This document shows, one piece after another, positions 14,320 through 22,622 of a stretch of DNA of 64,000 bases. Within the stretch, counting starts at the first letter, position 1, and each line of letters begins with the position of its first letter. The DNA is from a virus, in IMG/VR virus record IMGVR_UViG_3300044638_004427, positions 1 through 64,000 of that record, one strand, 5' to 3'. Both the position numbers and the translations under genes were made by a program. A model generated the notes under the pieces. That model ran no database searches. It was not told the DNA's origin and worked only from the letters and a program-made list of their open reading frames with translations.

Positions 14320-15934
14320 ATATGATGTTTTTTCAAACAAATTTGCTCAAGATATTTTTTTGCAAAAGTATTCAATGAACGGAACCGAAACATGGGCGGA
14401 CACATGTGCTCGTGTTGTAGGTGCTGTTTGTGGACAACTTGTAGATTCAAAAACTAAAAGTAAGATTTTAAAATTCATGGTTGACCGGAAGTTTATTCCC
14501 GGTGGCCGCTACTTATATTCTTCAGGTAGATCATTTCACCAAGTAAATAACTGCTTTCTTTTTCGGGCAGAAGATACCCGAGAAGGCTGGGCAGATCTTA
14601 TGAATCGTACAACCTCTGCTCTACTTACTGGCGGTGGTATTGGTGTTGACTATACAGCCATCCGTCCAGACGGAGCACCAATCAAACGCACTGGGGGCTT
14701 TTGTACTGGACCTATCTCATTGATGGAAATGGTTAATGAGACTGGCAGACATATCATGCAGGGTGGCCAACGCCGCTCCGCTATTTGGGCTGGTCTTAAT
14801 TGGGATCACCAAGATACAATGAAGTTCATTCATCTTAAAGACCATACCCCAGAGTTGAAAGCACTCAAAGAAAAAGATTTTAATTTCCGTCTTCCGATGG
14901 AGTTTACAAATATCTCCGTCATCTACGATACAAATTTCTTTATTGCGATTGAAGACGAGTCTCACCCCAATCATGCCAACGCAAAAAAGATTTGGCTTGA
15001 GAACTGTAAACAAGCATTCTCAACAGCTGAACCTGGAATGTCTTTCAATTTTAGAAAAGATGCAGAATCTCTCCGCAACGCCTGTACAGAAGTAACATCT
15101 GAAGATGACTCAGATAAATGTAATCTTGGTACAGTCTGGATGAATCGTTGTAAAGACAAAGCAGAGTTTGCTGAAGTCGTAAAATATTCTACATTATTTT
15201 TACTTTGTGGAAGTATTTATTCAGACGTTCCAACTGCTAAAATTAAAGAAGTTGGAACTAAAAACAATCGAATCGGATTAGGTCTTGGCGGAATCCATGA
15301 ATGGTTAATGCTTCGTGGACACAAGTACGAGTGTGTACCAGAGCTTCACAAATGGCTTGCCATCTACGAGCGAGAGTCCGACTCGGCTGCATTCATTGGA
15401 GCAAAACAATTAAACGTTGCCGTTCCTAAAGGCGTTAGAGCAATTGCTCCAACCGGAACTATTGGTATCATTGCTGAAACAACAACAGGTATCGAGCCAC
15501 TCTTCTGTAAAAGCTATAAACGCCGTTACTATAAAGAAGGTAAGTGGATGTACCAGTATGTTGTAGATGGTGCTGTTAAACGGCTTATGGAACAGGGTGT
15601 AAAGATCGAAGCTATCCAAGACTCTTATGACATCTCATTTAAAGAGCGAGTAAAATTCCAAGCCGATGTTCAACAGTATGTTGATATGTCTATCTCTTCT
15701 ACTTGTAATATGCCATCTTGGGGATCAGAAAAAAATAATGAAGAAACTCTTGAACAGAATGCTAAAATTCTTTTAAAGTATGCTAAGAGGCTTAGGGGAT
15801 TTACTGTTTACCCGGATGGATGTAGAGGTGGACAACCACTTACTCAAGTACCACTTGAAGAAGCATTACTCGTTGAAGGTCTTGTATTTGAAGAACGAGA
15901 AGGCGAATGTGTTGGGGGCGTATGTGGAGTTTAA
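14309..15934 (+). CDS. nrdJ: Class II (adenosylcobalamin-dependent) ribonucleoside reductase
   Basis: 541 residues, a compact monomeric-type reductase. N-terminal CxxL cysteine in VNNCFLF (Cys82), the active-site NACTE motif (257-261), Cys271 before NLG, the phosphate-binding APTGTIGIIAETT, STCNMP, and a C-terminal redox pair CVGGVC (534-539). No separate radical-generating subunit gene is adjacent, which fits the B12-dependent class. It makes deoxynucleotides for phage DNA synthesis; the cofactor must come from the host. Confidence 0.9.
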   Translation: MSNKYDVFSNKFAQDIFLQKYSMNGTETWADTCARVVGAVCGQLVDSKTKSKILKFMVDRKFIPGGRYLYSSGRSFHQVNNCFLFRAEDTREGWADLMNRTTSALLTGGGIGVDYTAIRPDGAPIKRTGGFCTGPISLMEMVNETGRHIMQGGQRRSAIWAGLNWDHQDTMKFIHLKDHTPELKALKEKDFNFRLPMEFTNISVIYDTNFFIAIEDESHPNHANAKKIWLENCKQAFSTAEPGMSFNFRKDAESLRNACTEVTSEDDSDKCNLGTVWMNRCKDKAEFAEVVKYSTLFLLCGSIYSDVPTAKIKEVGTKNNRIGLGLGGIHEWLMLRGHKYECVPELHKWLAIYERESDSAAFIGAKQLNVAVPKGVRAIAPTGTIGIIAETTTGIEPLFCKSYKRRYYKEGKWMYQYVVDGAVKRLMEQGVKIEAIQDSYDISFKERVKFQADVQQYVDMSISSTCNMPSWGSEKNNEETLEQNAKILLKYAKRLRGFTVYPDGCRGGQPLTQVPLEEALLVEGLVFEEREGECVGGVCGV

Positions 15935-15936
15935 AT

Positions 15937-16209
15937 ATGGAAGAAGAAAGAAAACTAAATCAATCATTCGCAGCCCCGATAGCTGGTGTATATCGGTATG
16001 AATTAATTCCGGCTGACAGCCCCATTAATTATCATATTGATCTTTGGTATCAGTTTTCTATGGGCATGGATGACGAAGAATTACTTAACGAATACGATGA
16101 TGCTGTGTATTTAAAAAAAGGTGACTATGTTGTATTCGAAAACGAAACAGTAAAAGTGAAAAACAAAACCCCAAATCTAAGATTGGTAGTTAATAATGAC
16201 AACAATTGA
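15937..16209 (+). CDS. Hypothetical acidic protein
   Basis: 90 residues from ATG 15937, two bases after nrdJ. Acidic middle (GMDDEELLNEYDDAVYL), then a beta-rich end. No family recognised. Confidence 0.55.
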   Translation: MEEERKLNQSFAAPIAGVYRYELIPADSPINYHIDLWYQFSMGMDDEELLNEYDDAVYLKKGDYVVFENETVKVKNKTPNLRLVVNNDNN

Positions 16210-16420
16210 ACGCTATAAAAAAATGTACTCAGAGCCCAATGATAGTGATAACATCGTGCTACAAAACAACAAAGCAATTGTTCCAACTTGGTTCGCTGTG
16301 TACTTGTTACATGGCTCAGGTATTAAATCTAGAAAAAAAAGAATTGTTAAAAAGATTTTAAAGACTCAGCTTAAAAAATTAATATTAAATTATGTCGAAT
16401 CAAAAAACAGAGAAAATTAG
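16196..16420 (+). CDS. Hypothetical basic protein
   Basis: 74 residues, overlapping the upstream gene. The C-terminal half is very lysine-rich (SRKKRIVKKILKTQLKKL), suggesting contact with nucleic acid or membrane. No family recognised. Confidence 0.5.
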   Translation: MTTIERYKKMYSEPNDSDNIVLQNNKAIVPTWFAVYLLHGSGIKSRKKRIVKKILKTQLKKLILNYVESKNREN

Positions 16421-16703
16421 TATAAAAACAAGCGATGGTACATATGTTGTTACAGTTAGTTTATCTTCTAGTTTAGAAGATAAAAAGATAAATGCAGTAT
16501 ATAGAAATGGTACAATAACGGCTTGGATATCCAACTTTTGGTGGGAAATACCAGAAGATGAGCAAATAAACAAAGACGCCGAGCCACCTAAACCCAAACA
16601 TTGTTGGCACCAGTGGAAAGAATATGTTGGTTTTACTGAACGTTATTGGTATTGTGAAAAGTGTGATAGCAAATCACAGGAGAATCCAAACAAATGTTTT
16701 TAA
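16392..16703 (+). CDS. Protein with C-terminal Cys/His zinc site
   Basis: 103 residues. A beta-rich N-terminal half; near the C-terminus CWHQW and, after FTERYWY, CEKC make a C-H-C-C zinc site. Overlaps both neighbours. Function unknown. Confidence 0.55.
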   Translation: MSNQKTEKISIKTSDGTYVVTVSLSSSLEDKKINAVYRNGTITAWISNFWWEIPEDEQINKDAEPPKPKHCWHQWKEYVGFTERYWYCEKCDSKSQENPNKCF

Positions 16704-16960
16704 AATTAACAAAATCATCCGGCGCAAAAGTCAGAGTTAGCTCTGAACACATTTCATACTATCACTTATTCAATGGTGGAACTATAATTATATTTCATGA
16801 AGGTCATCATCTTGAAATTCAAGAAAATCCTGAATTGATAGACAAACTATTACAAGACTCTTACATTACAATTAAAGAGGCATATGAAAATCGAATTGGC
16901 GAAATACCACAACATCCGACCAACTATCAAGTCGATGATTCAGAACAACTTCAATCGTGA
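16694..16960 (+). CDS. Hypothetical protein
   Basis: 88 residues. N-terminal strands (VRVSSEHISYYHLF) followed by an acidic helix. It overlaps the next gene by 77 nt in another frame, an unusually long overlap for this region. Confidence 0.5.
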   Translation: MFLKLTKSSGAKVRVSSEHISYYHLFNGGTIIIFHEGHHLEIQENPELIDKLLQDSYITIKEAYENRIGEIPQHPTNYQVDDSEQLQS

Positions 16961-17144
16961 TCACGTTGATCTTGTTGCTAATATGGCTGTCGCCTGTAAC
17001 TGTCCTGTCATTGTATGTTGCTATTATTATGCTGAAGCTTTGGGATATATGCCAGAAGAAACTAAAAATCAAATAAACAACTTGATGATTTTTTATAACT
17101 ACAATAACATTGAGGGTATTGAAACCCTAAAGGAATTCAAATGA
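16884..17144 (+). CDS. Hypothetical protein
   Basis: 86 residues; helical, with a cysteine-rich segment VACNCPVIVCCYYY. The true start could be later, because the first 25 codons overlap the previous gene. ATGA-coupled to the following gene. Confidence 0.45.
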   Translation: MKIELAKYHNIRPTIKSMIQNNFNRDHVDLVANMAVACNCPVIVCCYYYAEALGYMPEETKNQINNLMIFYNYNNIEGIETLKEFK

Positions 17145-17362
17145 GAGAATGTTACTTAGTAACAAAAACGGATACTTTATTTTTAGATTTGTATAATTCG
17201 CCTATCTCATTACACTCGTCATACGAAGCAGCAAAACAAAAAATCAGTCTAATGAATAAGAATGACGAAAAAAATAACGTAACACACAACGAATACAAAA
17301 TACATCCAATGGAATTAGTAGAAGAACTTAATCAATTTCAAATACAATTAAATCTTTTATGA
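17141..17362 (+). CDS. Hypothetical protein
   Basis: 73 residues, SD AAGGA, ATGA junctions on both sides. Helical; no recognised motif. Confidence 0.55.
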   Translation: MRECYLVTKTDTLFLDLYNSPISLHSSYEAAKQKISLMNKNDEKNNVTHNEYKIHPMELVEELNQFQIQLNLL

Positions 17363-17655
17363 AGAAAAAAGAATATACTATTCAAGTAGACGGTAACAGA
17401 ACAACAGTATCATCGCCGGATTATTCAACTACTACAGTTGCATCGAGTGATGCCAACAAAACAGCAATAAAGATTCATCACCCAGAGCATTACAATAAAG
17501 GCATTGAATGCTGGGACTACATTGTATCTCACAACATGGGATTCCTTGAAGGTAACGTCATTAAGTATGTCACAAGATACAAACTTAAAAATGGTAGGGC
17601 TGATCTCTTGAAAGCTAAAGAGTATCTTGATAAGCTACTGGAAGAGGTTAAGTAA
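17359..17655 (+). CDS. DUF3310 family protein
   Basis: 98 residues. After a Ser/Thr-rich 35-residue lead, HHPEHYNKGIECWDYI, EGNVIKYVTRYKLKNG and LLKAKEYLDKLLEEV match DUF3310, a small phage protein family sometimes called nucleotide kinase-like. No P-loop is present, so the kinase label is doubtful. Confidence 0.75.
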   Translation: MKKKEYTIQVDGNRTTVSSPDYSTTTVASSDANKTAIKIHHPEHYNKGIECWDYIVSHNMGFLEGNVIKYVTRYKLKNGRADLLKAKEYLDKLLEEVK

Positions 17656-17685
17656 AAGCAGCCCCAATTTTATCCAGTATGTTAA

Positions 17686-17702
17686 AGTAAGTTTAACTTA
17701 CT
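17686..17702. promoter_or_regulatory. 17 bp perfect palindrome upstream of 17716
   Basis: AGTAAGTT, a central T, then AACTTACT, 14 bp before the next start. Position and symmetry fit a repressor operator or a small RNA hairpin. The gap 17656-17715 also carries the SD TAGGAG. Confidence 0.4.
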
Positions 17703-17715
17703 GACTAGGAGTGTT

Positions 17716-17919
17716 ATGACATTACCAGATGAAAGAACAAGAGCGATTGTTAAAGCTAGAAACTTTCTTTATGATCTAACAGACCCAAAGAAAACTCCTC
17801 GTATTCCTAAAGCTATTAGAAAAGAAGCATTCCGTATTCTTAAACATTACCCTTGGGATTCTTATTTAAATATTACAGCAGAAGCTTTGCCTGATGTCTG
17901 GGGTAAAACTAAAGATTGA
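17716..17919 (+). CDS. BPSL0761-like small protein
   Basis: 67 residues. MTLPDERTRAIVKARNFLYDL..., PRIPKAIRKEAFRILKHYP matches a small conserved family found in bacteria and phages (BPSL0761-like) of unknown function. SD TAGGAG. Confidence 0.6.
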   Translation: MTLPDERTRAIVKARNFLYDLTDPKKTPRIPKAIRKEAFRILKHYPWDSYLNITAEALPDVWGKTKD

Positions 17920-18403
17920 CAATACCAACCAAAAACAGTATCATCTAGATATGAGTAGGCTATATCGTTTAAAGTTACACGATAAGACAATCAAATACCT
18001 CAATAAAATTAAAAGAGAATATGGTGTTAAAGTTTCTGTTGGAAAGATTCAGGACTTTAATATCAGTGAATTTTTTGATATTGATGGCACACCGCTCACA
18101 GCGGGATCAGCCGCTGGATATTATTTTGCAACTCTTGATGGATCTGAATATCTTTATGTAGCAAACAAACAGGTGTACAAAAAAGGCCACGATGCTATTG
18201 TACTACATGAGATCGGCCATCTACTATTAAATAGACACCGTTATGTGAAATATAAAAGCCAAGAAGAATCATTCGCAAATGGTTTTGCTCTAGCTAAAGC
18301 ACAAGAACTTGGTATTTACATCGACCCTGATATGGTTGTTGAAATGTGTAAGTACTCAGATAAATATTATAAGAAAACAATTAAGAAAGTAAAACGTAAA
18401 TGA
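17894..18403 (+). CDS. ImmA/IrrE-like HExxH protein
   Basis: 169 residues from ATG 17894 (ATG 17951 is an alternative). HEIGHLLLN (105-113) followed at about residue 124 by QEESFANGFAL gives the HExxH plus distal Glu arrangement of M78-type (ImmA/IrrE) metallopeptidases. No signal sequence, so it is cytoplasmic. In other systems such enzymes cleave repressors; here the target is unknown. ATGA-coupled to the nuclease gene. Confidence 0.65.
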   Translation: MSGVKLKIDNTNQKQYHLDMSRLYRLKLHDKTIKYLNKIKREYGVKVSVGKIQDFNISEFFDIDGTPLTAGSAAGYYFATLDGSEYLYVANKQVYKKGHDAIVLHEIGHLLLNRHRYVKYKSQEESFANGFALAKAQELGIYIDPDMVVEMCKYSDKYYKKTIKKVKRK

Positions 18404-19491
18404 AGAACAAACTTTCTCATAGTGCGTCAAACCAATTCATGGACTGTCCCACAAAGTGGAAGTACCACTATGTAGATAGGCTTCGTTCTAAGACACACCA
18501 TGCCGCCCTTGCCTTCGGTTCCGCTGTAGACTCGGCTGTTACTACTCTACTTAAAGGCGGGGAGAAGAAGCCCGAGGATATCTTTGCCTACTTTTGGAGG
18601 TTTCAAGATATCAATGGCAAACAAACCTACCTCCCCACTTCCACTCAAATTGTTTACGCCAACTCTGATTATGATGAGGAGCTACTCCTCCCAGAAGATA
18701 TTGATAAACTTAGAGAAGAGTTTAAACTAGAAAATCCATTAGCTGAAGTACAGAAAGTGTATTCTGAAAAAGAATACATGGGTTTTGATGGACTCCCCGA
18801 AGATAGAAAGAAGATTCTAAACTATGCCAATTGGCTATCACTCTATCGCAAAGGCTTGCTGATGGTACAAGCTGTGCGAGAAGATGTAATGCCAAAGATC
18901 AAGAAGGTACACGGCTCACAGGTTTATTGTAAGCTAGAGAACGATGTTGGTGATCTTATCGTTGGCTATGCCGATATGGTGGCAGAATGGGAAGGATATG
19001 ATGAACCTATTATCTTTGACTTTAAAACTTCTGCGAAAGATTATGCGGTCGATTCGGTACTTACGTCGCCGCAATTGACTTTGTATGTTCACTCACTTAG
19101 CAGCGAGTACAAGAACACCCGCCGTGCTGGATACATCGTGCTAAACAAGAACGTTAGAAAGAACCGCACGAAGATCTGTAAGAAGTGTGATTATGTAAAT
19201 GAAGGCACTAACCACAAGAGTTGTAATAATACAGTAGATAGTGTACGTTGTAACGGGGAATGGAATTCAAAGCTAAACCCAAAGATCCATGTGCAAGTTG
19301 TTATCGACTTGATTCCAGAGAAGACAGAACAGATTGTCCTTGAGAACTTCGATTACATCAATGCATCTATTAAGAATGGTGTATATCACCGCAACTTCTC
19401 AAGCTGCGTAAAGCCTTATGGAAAATGCACGTTCTACAATCTCTGCTACAAGGATAGCATGGATGGGCTTGTTAAGCTGGAGGAAAAATGA
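18400..19491 (+). CDS. PD-(D/E)XK nuclease, Cas4/RecB-like
   Basis: 363 residues. LSHSASNQFMDCPTKWKYHYV and AFGSAVDSAV give motif I of the PDDEXK_1 group. IIFDFKTS is the D-x-K core and PQLTLYVHSL the QxxxY motif. A four-Cys insert CKKCDY...C and a late CxxxxxxC pair resemble the iron-sulfur or zinc elements of Cas4/AddB-type nucleases. Placed next to an annealing protein and AAA+ ATPase, it is likely the 5'-3' exonuclease of the recombination or replication machinery. Confidence 0.8.
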   Translation: MKNKLSHSASNQFMDCPTKWKYHYVDRLRSKTHHAALAFGSAVDSAVTTLLKGGEKKPEDIFAYFWRFQDINGKQTYLPTSTQIVYANSDYDEELLLPEDIDKLREEFKLENPLAEVQKVYSEKEYMGFDGLPEDRKKILNYANWLSLYRKGLLMVQAVREDVMPKIKKVHGSQVYCKLENDVGDLIVGYADMVAEWEGYDEPIIFDFKTSAKDYAVDSVLTSPQLTLYVHSLSSEYKNTRRAGYIVLNKNVRKNRTKICKKCDYVNEGTNHKSCNNTVDSVRCNGEWNSKLNPKIHVQVVIDLIPEKTEQIVLENFDYINASIKNGVYHRNFSSCVKPYGKCTFYNLCYKDSMDGLVKLEEK

Positions 19492-19760
19492 GTTACGTTG
19501 AGCATTGTAAAAAACACGGCCAGTATCACGGAGAAATCTGCGGAGAGTGTTTTGAGGATCTCAAAGCATTAGAAAAAGCTTATTATGAACAGGAAGAAGA
19601 ATTAGATGCCACTATGATAGCGTTTAATATTCTTAAAAAAGAAAACGAGCAGCTACGCGCAATGTTAACTTCCATCAAACAATCTCTGATTGAAATTAGT
19701 ATTCAATCGGAAGGCACAGTAATGGCTATTGACGAAATGGAAACTAATAAAGTATTATAA
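19488..19760 (+). CDS. Coiled-coil protein with N-terminal zinc motif
   Basis: 90 residues, ATGA-coupled to the nuclease. N-terminal CKKHGQYHGEICGEC offers C-H-C-C ligands, then a coiled coil. A possible adaptor of the recombination complex. Confidence 0.6.
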   Translation: MSYVEHCKKHGQYHGEICGECFEDLKALEKAYYEQEEELDATMIAFNILKKENEQLRAMLTSIKQSLIEISIQSEGTVMAIDEMETNKVL

Positions 19761-19764
19761 ACTT

Positions 19765-20688
19765 ATGATTAAAAAATATGAAACATATCTCAAAATTGAC
19801 AAAGATTACCAACCATCGCCAGGTATTGAAGTCGTTAGTAAATTACGTCCTAATGTTTATCGAGTGGTGTATGACCATCGTACCGATACGGTAAGCTTTA
19901 CTGAGATGGAAACAAATCACGATGAACTTGTCGATTTACCTAGTCCTGAATATGAAATGATTACTCAGGATGTTGATATGTTTCTTACCTCTGAATGTGA
20001 AGCACGATTTAAAGAAGTTGGCTTTTTACATAAGTTTAATATACTTTTGTATGGTTTACCGGGAACAGGGAAAACGTGCTTAGTTAATCGTGTAGCACAA
20101 AAGGTAATCGCATCTGGTGGGATTGTTTTATTTAACCCACCACCTGCAGCGTTAAAATCTACATATGAAGTATTAGACGCTATTCAACCAGAAACCAGAG
20201 TGTTGATTATCTTTGAAGAAATGGATCAACATGTAAGAGATGATGAAACTACTCTTCTACATGTACTCGATGGTGAGGTTCAAAAAAAGAACGCTATGTA
20301 TATTGCAACAACTAACTACATTGAAAAAATTCCAGCTCGGGTAAAAAGACCCGGAAGGTTTTCGGTTGTTGTAGAAATTGAATTCCCTAACGCAACTGCT
20401 CGAAGAACATACTTAACTACAAAACTAAAAGATAAAGCTATCATCGAACATATTGTTAAGAAAACAAAAGGATTTAGTATTGATGAACTAAAAGAAGTAG
20501 TAAGGGGTTACTACTGTATGAAGAAAGAACTAGATCCATACATTAAATATGTTGCATCAAATTCTGGTAAAAAAATAAATGAATTAGATGATGGTGATGG
20601 ATTTATATCAGATGAATATGCCTGGCCAGAGAGAACACCTGAAGGTGATTTTAAAAGAGCATTAAGTAATTTTGTAAATAAAAAATAA
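19765..20688 (+). CDS. AAA+ ATPase (first of two)
   Basis: 307 residues from ATG 19765; the TTG at 19729 lies in the previous gene. Walker A GLPGTGKT, Walker B LIIFEEMD, sensor I ATTN and an arginine-finger region RVKRPGRF. The N-terminal 95 residues are unrecognised. The same layout occurs at 29035-30009, so they are probably paralogs. Replication-associated remodelling (helicase or clamp loading, or complex disassembly) is an inference. Confidence 0.8.
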   Translation: MIKKYETYLKIDKDYQPSPGIEVVSKLRPNVYRVVYDHRTDTVSFTEMETNHDELVDLPSPEYEMITQDVDMFLTSECEARFKEVGFLHKFNILLYGLPGTGKTCLVNRVAQKVIASGGIVLFNPPPAALKSTYEVLDAIQPETRVLIIFEEMDQHVRDDETTLLHVLDGEVQKKNAMYIATTNYIEKIPARVKRPGRFSVVVEIEFPNATARRTYLTTKLKDKAIIEHIVKKTKGFSIDELKEVVRGYYCMKKELDPYIKYVASNSGKKINELDDGDGFISDEYAWPERTPEGDFKRALSNFVNKK

Positions 20689-20693
20689 TAATT

Positions 20694-20939
20694 ATGGAAA
20701 ATAAAATTAAGAAATATGAAAAACAATGTCTTGATTATGCAGAAAAGTTTAAGCGTAATTGGGAGTGGTATGGCATGGTTAAAGATGCTTGGCTTGCTGG
20801 TTATCAACAAGCTAAGATTAATTTTTCTGAATTTGAAAAAGAAACACACATCCTTGTCAGTGAAAACGGAAGTCATCAAACTGGAGAAAAACTCACATAC
20901 CCCGGAGGAAAAAATGGGCAGACCGAAAAAACAAGTTGA
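20694..20939 (+). CDS. Hypothetical protein
   Basis: 81 residues; charged helices first, then a low-complexity end that overlaps the SD and start of the next gene. No family recognised. Confidence 0.5.
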   Translation: MENKIKKYEKQCLDYAEKFKRNWEWYGMVKDAWLAGYQQAKINFSEFEKETHILVSENGSHQTGEKLTYPGGKNGQTEKTS

Positions 20940-21192
20940 CTCTGAACTAAAAACAAATACAGCAGATGCTGTGGAAACGGAAACTGTTATGGAACAAACA
21001 AAACAAACGTCAGTTCTAGATGGATTAGCTTTAGGTATTTCTAAAACCAAAGATGGTTGGGCAGTTGTACAAATCGCTTACAACGCAGAATCTGGAGAAT
21101 CAGACTTGCAAGATGTTCACCTAGCTGGTATATCTAGAGATGACGCAATTGAGTTATTCAAGATTACAGCAGTGGAGAAAGGACTTGTATGA
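20914..21192 (+). CDS. Hypothetical protein
   Basis: 92 residues from ATG 20914, SD CGGAGGA. An extended lead (GRPKKQVDSELK) is followed by a small alpha/beta domain with KDGWAVVQIAYN. Overlaps the annealing protein start by ATGA. No family recognised. Confidence 0.6.
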   Translation: MGRPKKQVDSELKTNTADAVETETVMEQTKQTSVLDGLALGISKTKDGWAVVQIAYNAESGESDLQDVHLAGISRDDAIELFKITAVEKGLV

Positions 21193-21722
21193 AGACAGTA
21201 ACTACGCCGAAAGGTACAGCACTACCCCTTGTCAACCTAAAGGGTAAAGATTATTTAATGGTTGGCCACAGACTTCAGTGGTTCAACGAAACGGAAACAA
21301 ACTTCCGAATTGAAACCGACTTCCTTCTTGTTAATGATGATCAAACGGTAGCACGAGCTATTGTTACTGTCTTTGATAAAGAAGGTAAGGAAGTTAAACG
21401 GGCCAGTGCAACAAAGCGCGAAACCAAGAAGGACTTCTCCGATCATACCGAGAAAGCTGAAACTTCAGCAGTAGGTCGCGCTCTAGCTATGCTTGGATAT
21501 GGGACACAATTCGCTATCTCAGATCTTGACGAAGGCGATAGGATCGTAGATAGTCCAGTAGTAGACGCTCGTGGCGCAGCATCTAAGCCAGCCGATAGTG
21601 TAGCCAAATTAGAGTCAGCAGTAGGATCAGTTGCTGATATTAAAAAAGCAGGATCATTTAGAAAAACAGCATCTAAAAAACCAGACGTTGCAGTAGGAGC
21701 AGAATCAGATGGATGGGAATGA
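21189..21722 (+). CDS. Probable single-strand annealing protein (ERF/Rad52-like)
   Basis: 177 residues. Beta strands with MVGHRLQWFNETETN, a KRASATKRE segment, then ETSAVGRALAMLGYG, the short helix pattern seen in phage annealing proteins. The C-terminus is Ala/Ser-rich and ends in an acidic SDGWE like an SSB tail. It would anneal single strands during recombination-dependent replication, together with the nuclease at 18400. Subfamily not certain. Confidence 0.6.
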   Translation: MKTVTTPKGTALPLVNLKGKDYLMVGHRLQWFNETETNFRIETDFLLVNDDQTVARAIVTVFDKEGKEVKRASATKRETKKDFSDHTEKAETSAVGRALAMLGYGTQFAISDLDEGDRIVDSPVVDARGAASKPADSVAKLESAVGSVADIKKAGSFRKTASKKPDVAVGAESDGWE

Positions 21723-22077
21723 AGCAGTACAGTTAGAACAGGAAATGATTAAACAGGAGCAGCTAAACCAAACCCCACCGGAGGAAGTTGCTGCTTCTAT
21801 GTTTAATCTTTATCTACCTCGATTCCAATTGATGGTAGATAAACTTAGTAATAAATCCCTACGAAGAGTTCTTAAAGCATTGATTGAATATCCCCTTGTA
21901 GAAGAAGATTTTAAATTCTCTAATGAACTTGAAAAGGAAGCTTTTCTTGTTGCAGAGAATCTTATCTTAGCTAAAGTAATGATGATCAATCATACCCTCA
22001 TGCAGCATGAAGTGGACTTGCAAAGTGTGGGAGAAACTGATAATGTAGTTAAAGAACAGGAGAATGAAAATGGCTAA
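21709..22077 (+). CDS. Hypothetical helical protein
   Basis: 122 residues. Gln/Glu-rich ends around a helical core (RFQLMVDKLSNKSLRRVLKAL). Overlaps both neighbours. Unknown; likely part of the replication gene set by position. Confidence 0.6.
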   Translation: MDGNEAVQLEQEMIKQEQLNQTPPEEVAASMFNLYLPRFQLMVDKLSNKSLRRVLKALIEYPLVEEDFKFSNELEKEAFLVAENLILAKVMMINHTLMQHEVDLQSVGETDNVVKEQENENG

Positions 22078-22375
22078 ATCAAAACGTACTGTAGTAGGAT
22101 CTGTTTGTAAATCTAAAGATACTGGTAAACCGGATTATCTTGTTCTTCGTGGTCAAACAGCAGATGCTCTTGCTAAAGCACTATTATCAGCAGATAAACA
22201 AAAAGGTCTTACTCTAAAGCTAGAGAGCAAGAAGTTTCAAATGGAAAGTCTAGATGCTGCAGTTGCAGGGGGTAAGCTATCAAGTGATTTAGCTGAAAAG
22301 ATCAAAGCTGATCGTATTGAAAAAATCCCAGACTGGGTTAGGTTTGAACTCGTTCTAGTTGAATCTCAAAAGTAA
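22070..22375 (+). CDS. Hypothetical protein, possible DNA-binding accessory
   Basis: 101 residues from ATG 22070, SD CAGGAG. Basic N-terminus (MAKSKRT), strands, then helices. Last gene before the structured gap and terminator. No family recognised. Confidence 0.6.
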   Translation: MAKSKRTVVGSVCKSKDTGKPDYLVLRGQTADALAKALLSADKQKGLTLKLESKKFQMESLDAAVAGGKLSSDLAEKIKADRIEKIPDWVRFELVLVESQK

Positions 22376-22612
22376 CCTTGATTTGGATTTGTGACACCTA
22401 CCTAATCGTGATGGCGATTTGTGTAATTGTTGTCCCATCAGCATGACACAATGAGAGTGGTGTGTTCGGGAAGCTTTTCCCGTAGTTCAGTAGAGAACTA
22501 AGTTAGTTCTGTTTAGAACTACATAAGCTGTAAAGAAAGCATCTACCGTATTTTGTGGGTTTTGATAGTTAAAACTTACCGTGTGGCCCCGGCGTTAACG
22601 GGGCACTTTTTT
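22376..22612 (+). ncRNA. Candidate small structured RNA ending in a terminator
   Basis: The 247 bp gap before the primase-helicase gene folds strongly. CGGGAA-GCTT-TTCCCG forms a stem at 22467-22482. GTAGTTC (22482-22488) pairs with GAACTAC (22516-22522) and encloses the perfect palindrome AGAACTAA-G-TTAGTTCT (22494-22510). The last hairpin is the terminator at 22586-22612. This may be an independent RNA or a leader that controls downstream expression by readthrough. No clear promoter is seen in 22376-22460. Confidence 0.5.
22586..22612 (+). terminator. Intrinsic terminator before the primase-helicase gene
   Basis: GCCCCG (22586-22591) with CGGGGC (22599-22604), loop GCGTTAA, then AC and six Ts. 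The SD AGGAGG of the next gene follows at once, so readthrough or attenuation would set its expression. Confidence 0.8.
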
Positions 22613-22622
22613 AGGAGGCACA

